From an uncultured Eubacteriales bacterium (GTDB lineage Bacteria > Bacillota > Clostridia > Christensenellales > Aristaeellaceae): a stretch of 46,466 bases of DNA. The DNA is taken from assembly GCA_902790015.1 (NCBI GenBank), contig CADAQF010000016.1, forward strand, positions 1 to 46,466, written 5' to 3'. Under the pieces are notes generated by a model, which ran no database searches, was not told where the DNA came from, and saw only the letters and a program-made list of their open reading frames with translations. The position numbers and the translations under genes are program-made. Positions 32,397-39,690 of this stretch are shown here, one piece after another; the first letter of the stretch is position 1, and each line of letters starts with the position of its first letter.

Positions 32397-33098
32397 TCAG
32401 TCCCAGCGGCTCTTCATGCCCAGCATGGCGGGCTTCCCAGTGTCCCCGGCCAGGCGCCACTGCCCGAACTGAAGCACATGGGCGTTTTTCCCCCCGCCTG
32501 CCGCATATTCAGCGGAAAGCGGCTGAAAGTCAAGCTCGTCCACTTCCAGCGGCTTCCCGCCCGGATAAAGCTTCGCTCCGTCCCGGTCCTGCGCAAAACC
32601 GGCTTTTATTCCCGTTTCCGCCGGACACAGGCCGAACGCGCCGGGCTCCTCCCCGGGGTCCGCTGCCTTCAGCCAGGCCGCCGTCCCGGCGGGCGGAAAT
32701 AGGATCTCCTCCCCGTTCCAGTCCGCCCGAAACCCGGAAAGACACAGCTCCGGCGCCTGCTTGAAAGGCCTGATCAGCTCCCCGTCCAGCAGCAGCTGCC
32801 GGCCCCGCCCGTCCGTCAGCCGCGCGGTCAGGCGCGTCCGGGCGCCCCGGGGCTGCAGCCGGAAGGAAAAGAAAGCGTCCTCCCAGTCCGAAAAAGGATC
32901 GTCCGGGAGGGTGATGATCGATCGCGGGTCCGCCCGGGCCGCTTTAATTTGGCGGGGCGTCTGATCGCTAAAATCAAACAGTTCCGCCGTATAACGGCGG
33001 CGGCCGCTTCCTCGCAGACAGGTCAGCCGCAGCGCGCGGACGGCGCTGACCAAAGTCAGCGCGGCTCCCTGCGTCCTTCGCCCCCAGGAGCCCGTCAT
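32397..33098 (-). CDS. Protein of unknown function coupled to murG (233 aa)
   Basis: I do not recognise a family. The 233-residue product is basic at its start, with no signal peptide or membrane segment. It looks beta-rich, with several short Trp/Phe/Leu strands separated by Gly/Pro/Asp turns. The start ATG overlaps the murG stop by 4 bases, so it is probably translated by ribosomes finishing murG. Codon use is like its neighbours, with no sign of recent transfer. A role near wall-precursor synthesis is only a guess from position. Confidence 0.75.
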   Translation of the reverse strand: MTGSWGRRTQGAALTLVSAVRALRLTCLRGSGRRRYTAELFDFSDQTPRQIKAARADPRSIITLPDDPFSDWEDAFFSFRLQPRGARTRLTARLTDGRGRQLLLDGELIRPFKQAPELCLSGFRADWNGEEILFPPAGTAAWLKAADPGEEPGAFGLCPAETGIKAGFAQDRDGAKLYPGGKPLEVDELDFQPLSAEYAAGGGKNAHVLQFGQWRLAGDTGKPAMLGMKSRWD

Positions 33099-34168
33099 GC
33101 CCCGGGCCTCTGTATCTCCTCGATCAGCTCCAGTATCCGAGCCGTGCCGTTCACCTGGGGCGCCAGCTCCATGGCGGCCCTGAGCTCATCCTTTTTCCGG
33201 TACAGCTCGTCCAGCGCGGCCACCAGGGTCTCCCGGTTCATCTTCTCCTGTTCAAGCACCAGCGCCAGCCCTCTGGCGCGGTAGCTTTCCGCGTTCAGTA
33301 TCTGGTCTCCGCGGGAAGCGCCCATGGGATAGGGAATCAGCAGCATGGGCTTATGGAGCGCCTGCAGCTCGCACAGCGAGTTGCTCCCCGCCCGGGACAG
33401 CACGATGTCCGCCGCCGCGAACAGGTGCGGCAGTTCCTCCGTCACGAACTCGAACTGGGCGTACCCCGACAAATCTTTAAGCTTTTCGTCCCTGTTGCCC
33501 TTGCCGCAGATGTGGATCACGTTGAACCGGGGCGTCAGGTCCGGCAGGGCCTCCCTGAGCACCTTGTTGATGCTCTGGGCCCCCAGGCTTCCGCCCGTCA
33601 TCAGCAGCACGGGCTTATCGTCCGTGAACCCGGCCAGCCTTTTTCCCTCTTCGGCGGAGCCCTCAAACAGCTCCCTGCGCATGGGCGTTCCCACCATCTC
33701 GGCATTGCCGCCCATGGCCCTGGCGCATTCCGGGAAGGTGGTGACCACCTTGTCGGCAAAGCGGGTGCTCAGCTTGTTGGCAAGCCCCGGGGTCAGGTCG
33801 CTTTCGTGGCAGAGGATCGGCACCTTGGCCCGCCACGCGCCCCAGACCACCGGCACCGCCACGAACCCGCCCTTGGAAAAGCAGACGTCCGGACGCAGCC
33901 GCCTGATCTCCCTGCGCGCCTCAACGGCCCCCGCCAGCACCCGGAAGGGGTCTGTAAAGTTCTTCCAGTCGTGATAACGGCGCAGCTTTCCGCTTTTGAC
34001 CGGATGATAGATGACGCCGCTTACCGCGCTCATCATCGTCCGCTCGATGCCGTCCTCCGTGCCGAAATAGTGGATCTCATACCCTTTTTCTTTGAGCGCC
34101 GGGATCAGCGCCAGATGCGGGGTGACATGTCCTGCCGTTCCCCCGCCGGTCAGAATGATTTTTTTCAT
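33095..34168 (-). CDS. murG: UDP-GlcNAc:undecaprenyl-PP-MurNAc-pentapeptide GlcNAc transferase
   Basis: The 357-residue product is MurG, a GT28 glycosyltransferase that adds GlcNAc to lipid I on the inner membrane face to give lipid II. The membrane- and acceptor-binding loop GGGTAGHVTPHLAL lies at residues 8-21. SKGGFVAVPV near 100, HESDLTPGLANK near 124 and the nucleotide-binding SRAGSNSLCELQAL near 264 follow. It lacks the usual murD-ftsW-murC-ftsA neighbours, so it lies outside the normal division cluster. Its own promoter is at 34225-34253. The orphan gene downstream is coupled by 4 bases. Confidence 0.96.
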   Translation of the reverse strand: MKKIILTGGGTAGHVTPHLALIPALKEKGYEIHYFGTEDGIERTMMSAVSGVIYHPVKSGKLRRYHDWKNFTDPFRVLAGAVEARREIRRLRPDVCFSKGGFVAVPVVWGAWRAKVPILCHESDLTPGLANKLSTRFADKVVTTFPECARAMGGNAEMVGTPMRRELFEGSAEEGKRLAGFTDDKPVLLMTGGSLGAQSINKVLREALPDLTPRFNVIHICGKGNRDEKLKDLSGYAQFEFVTEELPHLFAAADIVLSRAGSNSLCELQALHKPMLLIPYPMGASRGDQILNAESYRARGLALVLEQEKMNRETLVAALDELYRKKDELRAAMELAPQVNGTARILELIEEIQRPGA

Positions 34169-34224
34169 CTGGTTAACCGCCTGATCTGTTTTTTCATTAT
34201 ATCAGCCTCCGCTGACACCCTCAG

Positions 34225-34253
34225 ATCATACCACACATCGGCCGCATTATCAA
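34225..34253 (-). promoter_or_regulatory. Sigma-A promoter of murG
   Basis: On the minus strand TTGATA (34248-34253) is 17 bases from TATGAT (34225-34230). A TATAAT without a good -35 lies closer to murG and may add a second start. Confidence 0.65.
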
Positions 34254-34434
34254 CGGAAATCCCTTCCGCTTAACCCGCGGCTGAGCAGGAACCCGGAAGG
34301 GGGCTGAAGACAAGGGCCTGTCGGGCTGTTCACTCCTTCAAAGGGGGCAATACACAAAAAATATGCTGCAGTCCCTTTCGGGCGCTGCGAACTCCAAAAA
34401 GCTTCCTCCGGAGGAGGTTATCAGCGCCTCACCC

Positions 34435-34640
34435 CAAAAGCCTTCCCCTTGAGGGGGGTGAGCAGCGTCTTGGATGACAGGTCAGTGGCCTGTCATCAGC
34501 TGCGAACGGGCCGGCAGGCACTGGTGGTGGACTGTCCGGCGCACCAAAAGGCTTCCCCTCTGAGGGGGTGAGCAGCGTATTGGATGACAGGCCGGTGGCC
34601 TGCCATCAGCTGCGAACGGGCCGGCAGGCCCTGGTGTCTG
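34435..34640 (+). repeat. Two direct repeats, 110-bp period
   Basis: Two nearly identical units begin CAAAAG(C/G)CTTCCCC, share GTGAGCAGCGT (34458 and 34568), a GATGACAGG palindrome, and end in the inverted family B core CGAACGGGCCGGCAGGC. A shorter related segment (AAAGCTTCCTCCGGAGGAGG) precedes them at about 34397. The 758-base gap 34169-34926 contains only these repeats, repeat B copy 2 and two promoters. No gene is seen. Confidence 0.8.
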
Positions 34641-34760
34641 TCAGGCGCGGAAATTGCATTATTATTATAACACTTCCTTCGCGCCTGACTGATGAGGTGC
34701 TCTCGCTCCCATACTACTCTTTATGCACGAGTGTTTTTAACGGGTGCTCACCCGGTTAAT

Positions 34761-34826
34761 CCAGGGCCTGCCGGCCCGTTCGGCGCTGAAAAAGGTCCAC
34801 CGGACCTTTTTCCGGGCGCGCCTCAC
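34761..34826 (+). repeat. Interspersed repeat family B, copy 2
   Basis: It is a 66-base match to 31196-31261. Its hairpin is longer here, GAAAAAGGTCC/GGACCTTTTTC around ACC. Its first 22 bases are the exact inverse of 34613-34634 in the tandem repeat next to it, so the region can fold into one large hairpin. Confidence 0.8.
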
Positions 34827-34856
34827 CCCCGTTTGCGTAAAAATATCCCGCGCTCG

Positions 34857-34885
34857 TTTCATTTTGGAGGATAGTATGGTATAAT
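34857..34885 (+). promoter_or_regulatory. Promoter of the exported metallo-beta-lactamase-fold gene
   Basis: A perfect TATAAT (34880-34885) with an upstream TGG extension is 17 bases from the weaker TTTCAT (34857-34862), about 42 bases before the start codon. Confidence 0.6.
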
Positions 34886-34926
34886 CTTTGTGTTTTCCAT
34901 TTCCCGTACACAAGGGAGGTTCCTTC

Positions 34927-35784
34927 ATGGCATTTCGCGCCCTGGCGCTCCTGATCCTGTGCGGCGTGGTCCTGTACGCTTTGCCTGTCCTGGCTGAAAG
35001 CAGGCAGACCGCCGGCATCCGTATGCTGTGCCTCAACGTGGGCAAAGGAGACGCCATCCTGCTATCCCTGGAGGGGCGGCACTATCTGGTGGACACCGGC
35101 TATAAACGCACCTTCAAACAGCTGCAGGCCGCCCTGGCCTTCGAAGGGATCGACCGGCTGGACGCCGTTTTCATCACCCATCCGCACAAGGATCACGTAG
35201 GCGGGCTTGAAAAGCTGCTGCTTTCCGGCATTCAGGTGGACGCGGTCTACTCCCCCGCCCTGACGCAGGCGGGAAACGGGGCCGGCCATCCGGCCGTTTC
35301 CGCGGCGGCCCGGGCGGGCAAAAAGGTCACCTTTCTGCGCGCGGGCGAGCTGATCCCCGTCAGCTCCGTCGCTTATTTTGACATTCTCGGCCCCCGTTCG
35401 CTCAATACCGACAACGAAAACAACAATTCCCTGGTCATGACCCTGGTCTCACCGGACGGCGTCGTACTTTTGACGGGGGATATGAAGGCCGAGGAGGAGC
35501 TTTCCCTGCTCAGGGCCGACGTACTGACCGCCTGCGACGTGCTGAAGGTCCCCTTCCACGGCGACGGCTCAGCGTCCACCACGTCCTTTCTCAAGGCTGT
35601 CCGTCCCCGCGTCAGCGTGATCTCCACCTCCACCCGCGAGGAAAAGGACACGCCCGACCGGGACGTCCTTGTGCGCCTGGCGTCCGTCGGCTCCGAAATA
35701 TATGTGACGCAGGACGCGCAGGACGCCATGCTTGTAACGCTCATTGACAAAAAGCCCCGGGCGGAATACCTTTCTTTCGACTGA
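34927..35784 (+). CDS. Exported metallo-beta-lactamase-fold hydrolase (ComEC C-terminal-like)
   Basis: The 285-residue product starts with a signal peptide ending near VLAES. An MBL domain like the soluble part of ComEC/Rec2 follows. LNVGKGDAILL lies near residue 36, VDTG near 53, and metal motif THPHKDHVGG near 80. NSLVMTL and LLTGDM lie near 166-183, and the late VPFHGDGSAST near 204 places another metal His. ComEC-type domains can act on DNA, and exported relatives may be nucleases or phosphodiesterases. AGGGAGG lies 6 bases before the ATG at 34927. The large repeat-protein gene follows after 32 bases. Confidence 0.85.
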   Translation: MAFRALALLILCGVVLYALPVLAESRQTAGIRMLCLNVGKGDAILLSLEGRHYLVDTGYKRTFKQLQAALAFEGIDRLDAVFITHPHKDHVGGLEKLLLSGIQVDAVYSPALTQAGNGAGHPAVSAAARAGKKVTFLRAGELIPVSSVAYFDILGPRSLNTDNENNNSLVMTLVSPDGVVLLTGDMKAEEELSLLRADVLTACDVLKVPFHGDGSASTTSFLKAVRPRVSVISTSTREEKDTPDRDVLVRLASVGSEIYVTQDAQDAMLVTLIDKKPRAEYLSFD

Positions 35785-35816
35785 TCCCGCCCTGATCATC
35801 ACATCGGAGGCCCCTG

Positions 35817-38800
35817 ATGAAAAAGATCGTTTTATTCGCGCTGCTGACCCTTCTGCTGGCGCTGCCCGCCCTCGCCTGCGCGCTGAACGTTTCAGGCACT
35901 TTGCAGCAGGCCGCGCGCTCGACGCCCCTTGCCGATATCGCCGTCAACCTGGAAGCGAAGGATGGGCAGACCCAGACGGTGCGCACCGGCGGCAGCGGGG
36001 AATTCCGCTTTACCGGAGTGGACCAGGGCGTGTACCGACTGACCGTCCGTCTGCCGCAGGGCCAGGTGGCCGCCGCCATGAGCGATGACAATTTCCTCCT
36101 GCCCTCCAACAGCGAAAACGTCCGCACGGACTGGTTCGAGCTGACGGAGGACAGGCAGGTTCCCCTGCGCACCTCCCGCACCACCGCCGGCATCAAAATC
36201 GTCGCCTTCGTGGACAGCAACGAAAACGGCGGCCACATGAGCACCGAACCCGTCGTCCCCGGCGTCCGGGTCGAGGTTTACGCCGACGGTTTCGAGCATC
36301 TCGATCCCATCGCCTCCGCCACCACGGACCGCAGGGGCGAGCTGTCCCTGCCCGGCATGTCTCCCGCGACCTACCGCCTCAAGGCCGTTCTCCCCGACGG
36401 ATATATGATCGGCCCCATCGGCTCCAAGATCAACATCTACTATAACTGCTTCCGCATAAACGACCTGGGCGAGGCCTGGACGGACCCGATCACCCTGGAA
36501 AAGGGCACCCAGGGCATGGCCGTCGGCGTGGTGACCGCCGGCAGCGCCCGCGGCCTTGTCTGGCTGGACGAAAACGCCAACGGCCTCAGGGACGTAGGCG
36601 AGAAGGGCTTTGACCAGGCCGCCGTTTCCGTCGTGTCCGCCACCCAGGGCTTTGAGCGGAAGACCGCCGTGAACGAAGACGGCTCCTTCCTTTTTGACCC
36701 CCTGCAGCCCGGCGACTATTCCCTGCGCGTCGTACTGCCGCAGGGCTATATGTTTGCTTCCCCCGGCTCCCAGAGCCTGCTGACCTTCGGCTATTCAAAC
36801 GAAGACAGCGCCCCCTTAACGGTCATAAAGGAAAAGGTCACCGAGATCGGCTCCATCGGCGTGATCCCCGCCAGCGGCGTCACCGTTCACTTCTATCTGG
36901 ACGAAAACGCCAACGGCCGCCGGGACAAGCAGGAGCAGCCCTGCGAAGGTTCTTTTGACATCGTGGTTGACGGCGCGAGCGTCAAGACTGTAAAGGCCTC
37001 GCAGGACGGCGCCGCCGCAGCGCCCGTCGTCCGCAGCGGCAGCTTCACGCTCAATGCCCGCGTCCCGGACGGACAGGGACTGATCTTCTCTGTCCGGGGC
37101 TCCGGCAACGATTTCGGCCTTCCCGGCGCCTCCGAAACCTCCGTGCTGGACGTCACCCTGTCCCTGGGCGAACAAAAGGAGTTCTGGGCCGGGCTGACCC
37201 GTCCCGCCTCGGTCAGCGGCATGGTGTTCGCCGACCAGAACGGCAACGGCCAGTGGGAGCCGCTGGAGGGCACGCTGCCCGATTTTACCGTGCAGGCCGT
37301 GAACCCTGACGGAGAGATCACCGCCGAAACCCTGACCGACCGGAGCGGCTCCTTCCGCTTCGAAAGCCTCCTGCCCGGAAAGACCGTCATCCGCTTCCTG
37401 CTCAGGGATCCTTATGTCGCCTCCCCCGTGACCCGGGAAAACGGCGGCGTCAGCTGCATCGCCTCACAGACGGGCGATTACGGCGAAACCGACCTGCTGA
37501 CTCTCAGGCCCGCTCAGCATGTGTCCGACCTGAAGGCCGCTCTTTTCCAGGCCTCCACGGTTTCCGGCCGCGTGCTGGTGCATGAGCCGGACGGCACGGT
37601 ATCAGGCCTTGAGGGCGTGACGGCCGTACTGATCCTGGAGGACGGGACGGAGTATTCCGACTATACCCGTGACACCACCCGGACGGACGGTGCCTTCCTG
37701 CTCAAGGGCATCCTCCCGGGCCGCTATACCGTTAAGTATCTGCTGCCCGACCACGCCCTGTTTGAGGATACGGACCTGCTGAGCGTCTATTCCGACACCT
37801 TCACCTGCACCGACGGCTCCGAAACGAGCCTTCCTGACCTGTTCGCCGTCCGCACCGCGCGGGTGGCCGGAAGCGTTCTGATGGACGGGCAGCCCGTATC
37901 AGCCAGCGTGACCGCCGCCAACGCGGAATCGGGCCAGCTGCTGATCGCGGAAGCGGACCCTGAAACCGGCTCCTTTGACCTGAAACTCCTCCGCCCCGGA
38001 ACCTACACCCTGACCGTGACCCTGCCCGAAAACCTCGTTTTCGCCTCCGACACCATGCTGGTGCCGGGGCTTGCGCAGAGCGATTCCTCCGTCACCATGA
38101 CCCTCGGCATGGGCGAACACAAAACAGGCCAGCAGGTCACCGCTGCCTACCCCGCCGTCATCACCGGCACGGTCTACTGGGACGAAAACCATTCCGGCCG
38201 GTTCGAAGCGGACGAAGCCGTGCAGCCTGGTCTGACCGTCTCCGTGCTTGACAAAACGGGAGCCCTCCTTCACACCCTGACGGCCGATGAAAACGGCGTC
38301 TACCTCTCCCCCGCGCTGATTCCGGACGAGTATCTGCTTTCCGTACAGCTGGACGAAGACTGCATCCTGAACGACGCCGCTCAGGAAAGCCTGACCGAGT
38401 GGCGGCTCAGGACATCCGTTTCGGCCGGCGAAACAAAATCCGCGCCGCTTGGCCTGCTCCGCTTTGCCGAGCTGGGCGGTCAGCTGTGGAGCCTGGACGG
38501 CAGCCTGGGCAAGGCTGGCGGGCTTAACATATCCCTGTATCCGGCGGACGAGCCCGATCTTCCCATCGCGCAGACGGTCACCGACGAAGACGGCTATTAC
38601 CGCTTCAGCCGCCTGTACCCCGGCAGCTACCGCGTCCGGGCCGAACTTCCCGAAGATTACGCCTTCGCCCGCGCGGCGGATACCGCCCAGCGCCAGAGCA
38701 TCATCCTGGCCGGCGACCCGGACGGCCTGAGCGAGCCCTTCCCCCTTTCCATGGGCGAAAAGCGGTTCGACGCCGATATCGGCTTCGGCGCCCGGGGCGG

Positions 38801-39218
38801 CATCGGGGACTTCGCCTGGCTGGACGAAAACGGCAACGGCATGCAGGACATCGGCGAAAGGGGCATCCCCGGCATCAGGCTTTCCCTGTATCAAGACGAG
38901 ACCCTGATCGCCGAAACGGAGACGGACGTATACGGCCATTACCTGTTCAAAGACCTCTACCCCGGCCCCTACACCCTGCGGGTCACCATCTACCCGGAGC
39001 TTAAAGCCACCCTCCACCAGACCGAGTTCCCCCTGATCAACAGCATCCTGCCCGAAACGGAAGGGACCGTGATCGAAACCACGGTCGTGATCCCCAGCGG
39101 CGCCGTCACCCTTTCCGACGACCTGGGCTTCGCCCTGGTGCGGGAAGGCGCCTATCCGGACGCCATGGACCGGATCCCGTCCACCGACTGGAGCAACGGC
39201 GGAAGGAAAAACCGCTGA
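35817..39218 (+). CDS. Large exported SdrD-B-like repeat protein (1133 aa)
   Basis: The product has a signal peptide (cleavage near LACAL), then about nine to ten beta-sandwich modules of the SdrD_B/CnaB/carboxypeptidase-regulatory type. Calcium-loop-like D-x-N-x-N/S-G motifs mark module starts near residues 132, 250, 361, 472, 787 and 1001. Each module repeats a pattern of GxVxxD, FxxLxPGxYxLxVxLP. Such modules form stiff stalks on cell surfaces. There is no LPXTG motif, C-terminal membrane helix or S-layer domain, so how it stays at the surface is unclear. GGAGG lies upstream of the ATG. It probably shares a transcript with the MBL gene. Confidence 0.88.
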   Translation: MKKIVLFALLTLLLALPALACALNVSGTLQQAARSTPLADIAVNLEAKDGQTQTVRTGGSGEFRFTGVDQGVYRLTVRLPQGQVAAAMSDDNFLLPSNSENVRTDWFELTEDRQVPLRTSRTTAGIKIVAFVDSNENGGHMSTEPVVPGVRVEVYADGFEHLDPIASATTDRRGELSLPGMSPATYRLKAVLPDGYMIGPIGSKINIYYNCFRINDLGEAWTDPITLEKGTQGMAVGVVTAGSARGLVWLDENANGLRDVGEKGFDQAAVSVVSATQGFERKTAVNEDGSFLFDPLQPGDYSLRVVLPQGYMFASPGSQSLLTFGYSNEDSAPLTVIKEKVTEIGSIGVIPASGVTVHFYLDENANGRRDKQEQPCEGSFDIVVDGASVKTVKASQDGAAAAPVVRSGSFTLNARVPDGQGLIFSVRGSGNDFGLPGASETSVLDVTLSLGEQKEFWAGLTRPASVSGMVFADQNGNGQWEPLEGTLPDFTVQAVNPDGEITAETLTDRSGSFRFESLLPGKTVIRFLLRDPYVASPVTRENGGVSCIASQTGDYGETDLLTLRPAQHVSDLKAALFQASTVSGRVLVHEPDGTVSGLEGVTAVLILEDGTEYSDYTRDTTRTDGAFLLKGILPGRYTVKYLLPDHALFEDTDLLSVYSDTFTCTDGSETSLPDLFAVRTARVAGSVLMDGQPVSASVTAANAESGQLLIAEADPETGSFDLKLLRPGTYTLTVTLPENLVFASDTMLVPGLAQSDSSVTMTLGMGEHKTGQQVTAAYPAVITGTVYWDENHSGRFEADEAVQPGLTVSVLDKTGALLHTLTADENGVYLSPALIPDEYLLSVQLDEDCILNDAAQESLTEWRLRTSVSAGETKSAPLGLLRFAELGGQLWSLDGSLGKAGGLNISLYPADEPDLPIAQTVTDEDGYYRFSRLYPGSYRVRAELPEDYAFARAADTAQRQSIILAGDPDGLSEPFPLSMGEKRFDADIGFGARGGIGDFAWLDENGNGMQDIGERGIPGIRLSLYQDETLIAETETDVYGHYLFKDLYPGPYTLRVTIYPELKATLHQTEFPLINSILPETEGTVIETTVVIPSGAVTLSDDLGFALVREGAYPDAMDRIPSTDWSNGGRKNR

Positions 39219-39637
39219 GTCCTTCCTTCCGTCTGGCAGCTTCCTACCAGACGTATAGAATGCGATATATTTGTCGCATAACGGTGTGATTGTTACATTT
39301 ATGTTTCAAAAACAATCAATTCCTTAAAAATATATTACGTTAATTCATATAAAATACACATTTTATCCTACTCACGCTGGGCGTAAATCACAGATATCCT
39401 GTCCATGATATCTCATCCCTTTGTGCCTGAGAGCTGCTGCCGGCAGGCTCCATTTTCCCTCCAAAGGAAGTGCAGCCGTGCCGCTTATCATGAGCGCGGC
39501 GGAGATCGCCAAACGCATACAGGAAGCAAGGCTTTATCGTGATCAGCGGAATTCATAAGCGATGCCGGTCAGGAAGCAAGGCTGTTTCGTGATCAGCAGC
39601 GTCATAAGCGATGCCGAGTTCATGCCGATCGTTTAAC
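39219..39637. other. Non-coding, partly A+T-rich region
   Basis: No gene is seen. 39260-39370 is strikingly A+T-rich for this genome. 39418-39467 carries a short stem (CCTTTG/CAAAGG) and, read on the minus strand, CTCTCAGGCACAAAGG, which resembles the 3' part of a glycine aptamer but lacks its other conserved block. Two direct repeats with a 50-base period follow. Confidence 0.5.
39520..39618 (+). repeat. Two direct repeats, 50-bp period
   Basis: Units at 39520 and 39570 both begin CAGGAAGCAAGGCT, share TTCGTGATCAGC-like and CATAAGCGATGCCG segments and differ at a handful of positions. The period is not a multiple of three, so this is not a coding repeat. Confidence 0.75.
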
Positions 39638-39680
39638 AAAAGAAGGCGGGGCTGCCATCCGGCAGCCCCGCCTTCTTTTT
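39638..39680. terminator. Terminator of the hydrogenase operon
   Basis: A perfect 19-bp stem pairs 39638-39656 with 39661-39679 around ATCC. On the minus strand the arm ends in TCTTTTG, and on the plus strand in TCTTTTTA, so it can work in both directions. It lies 11 bases beyond the hydA stop. Confidence 0.9.
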
Positions 39681-39690
39681 ATGATGTTTA

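Noticed and set aside
34435..34826. CRISPR array
   Set aside because: There are only two tandem units of 110 bases, no regular short spacers and no cas genes nearby.
39408..39467. Functional glycine riboswitch
   Set aside because: Only the 3' CTCTCAGGCA-like block and a closing stem are present. The GCCGAAGG block is missing and there is too little space for both inner stems. No target gene follows on that strand.
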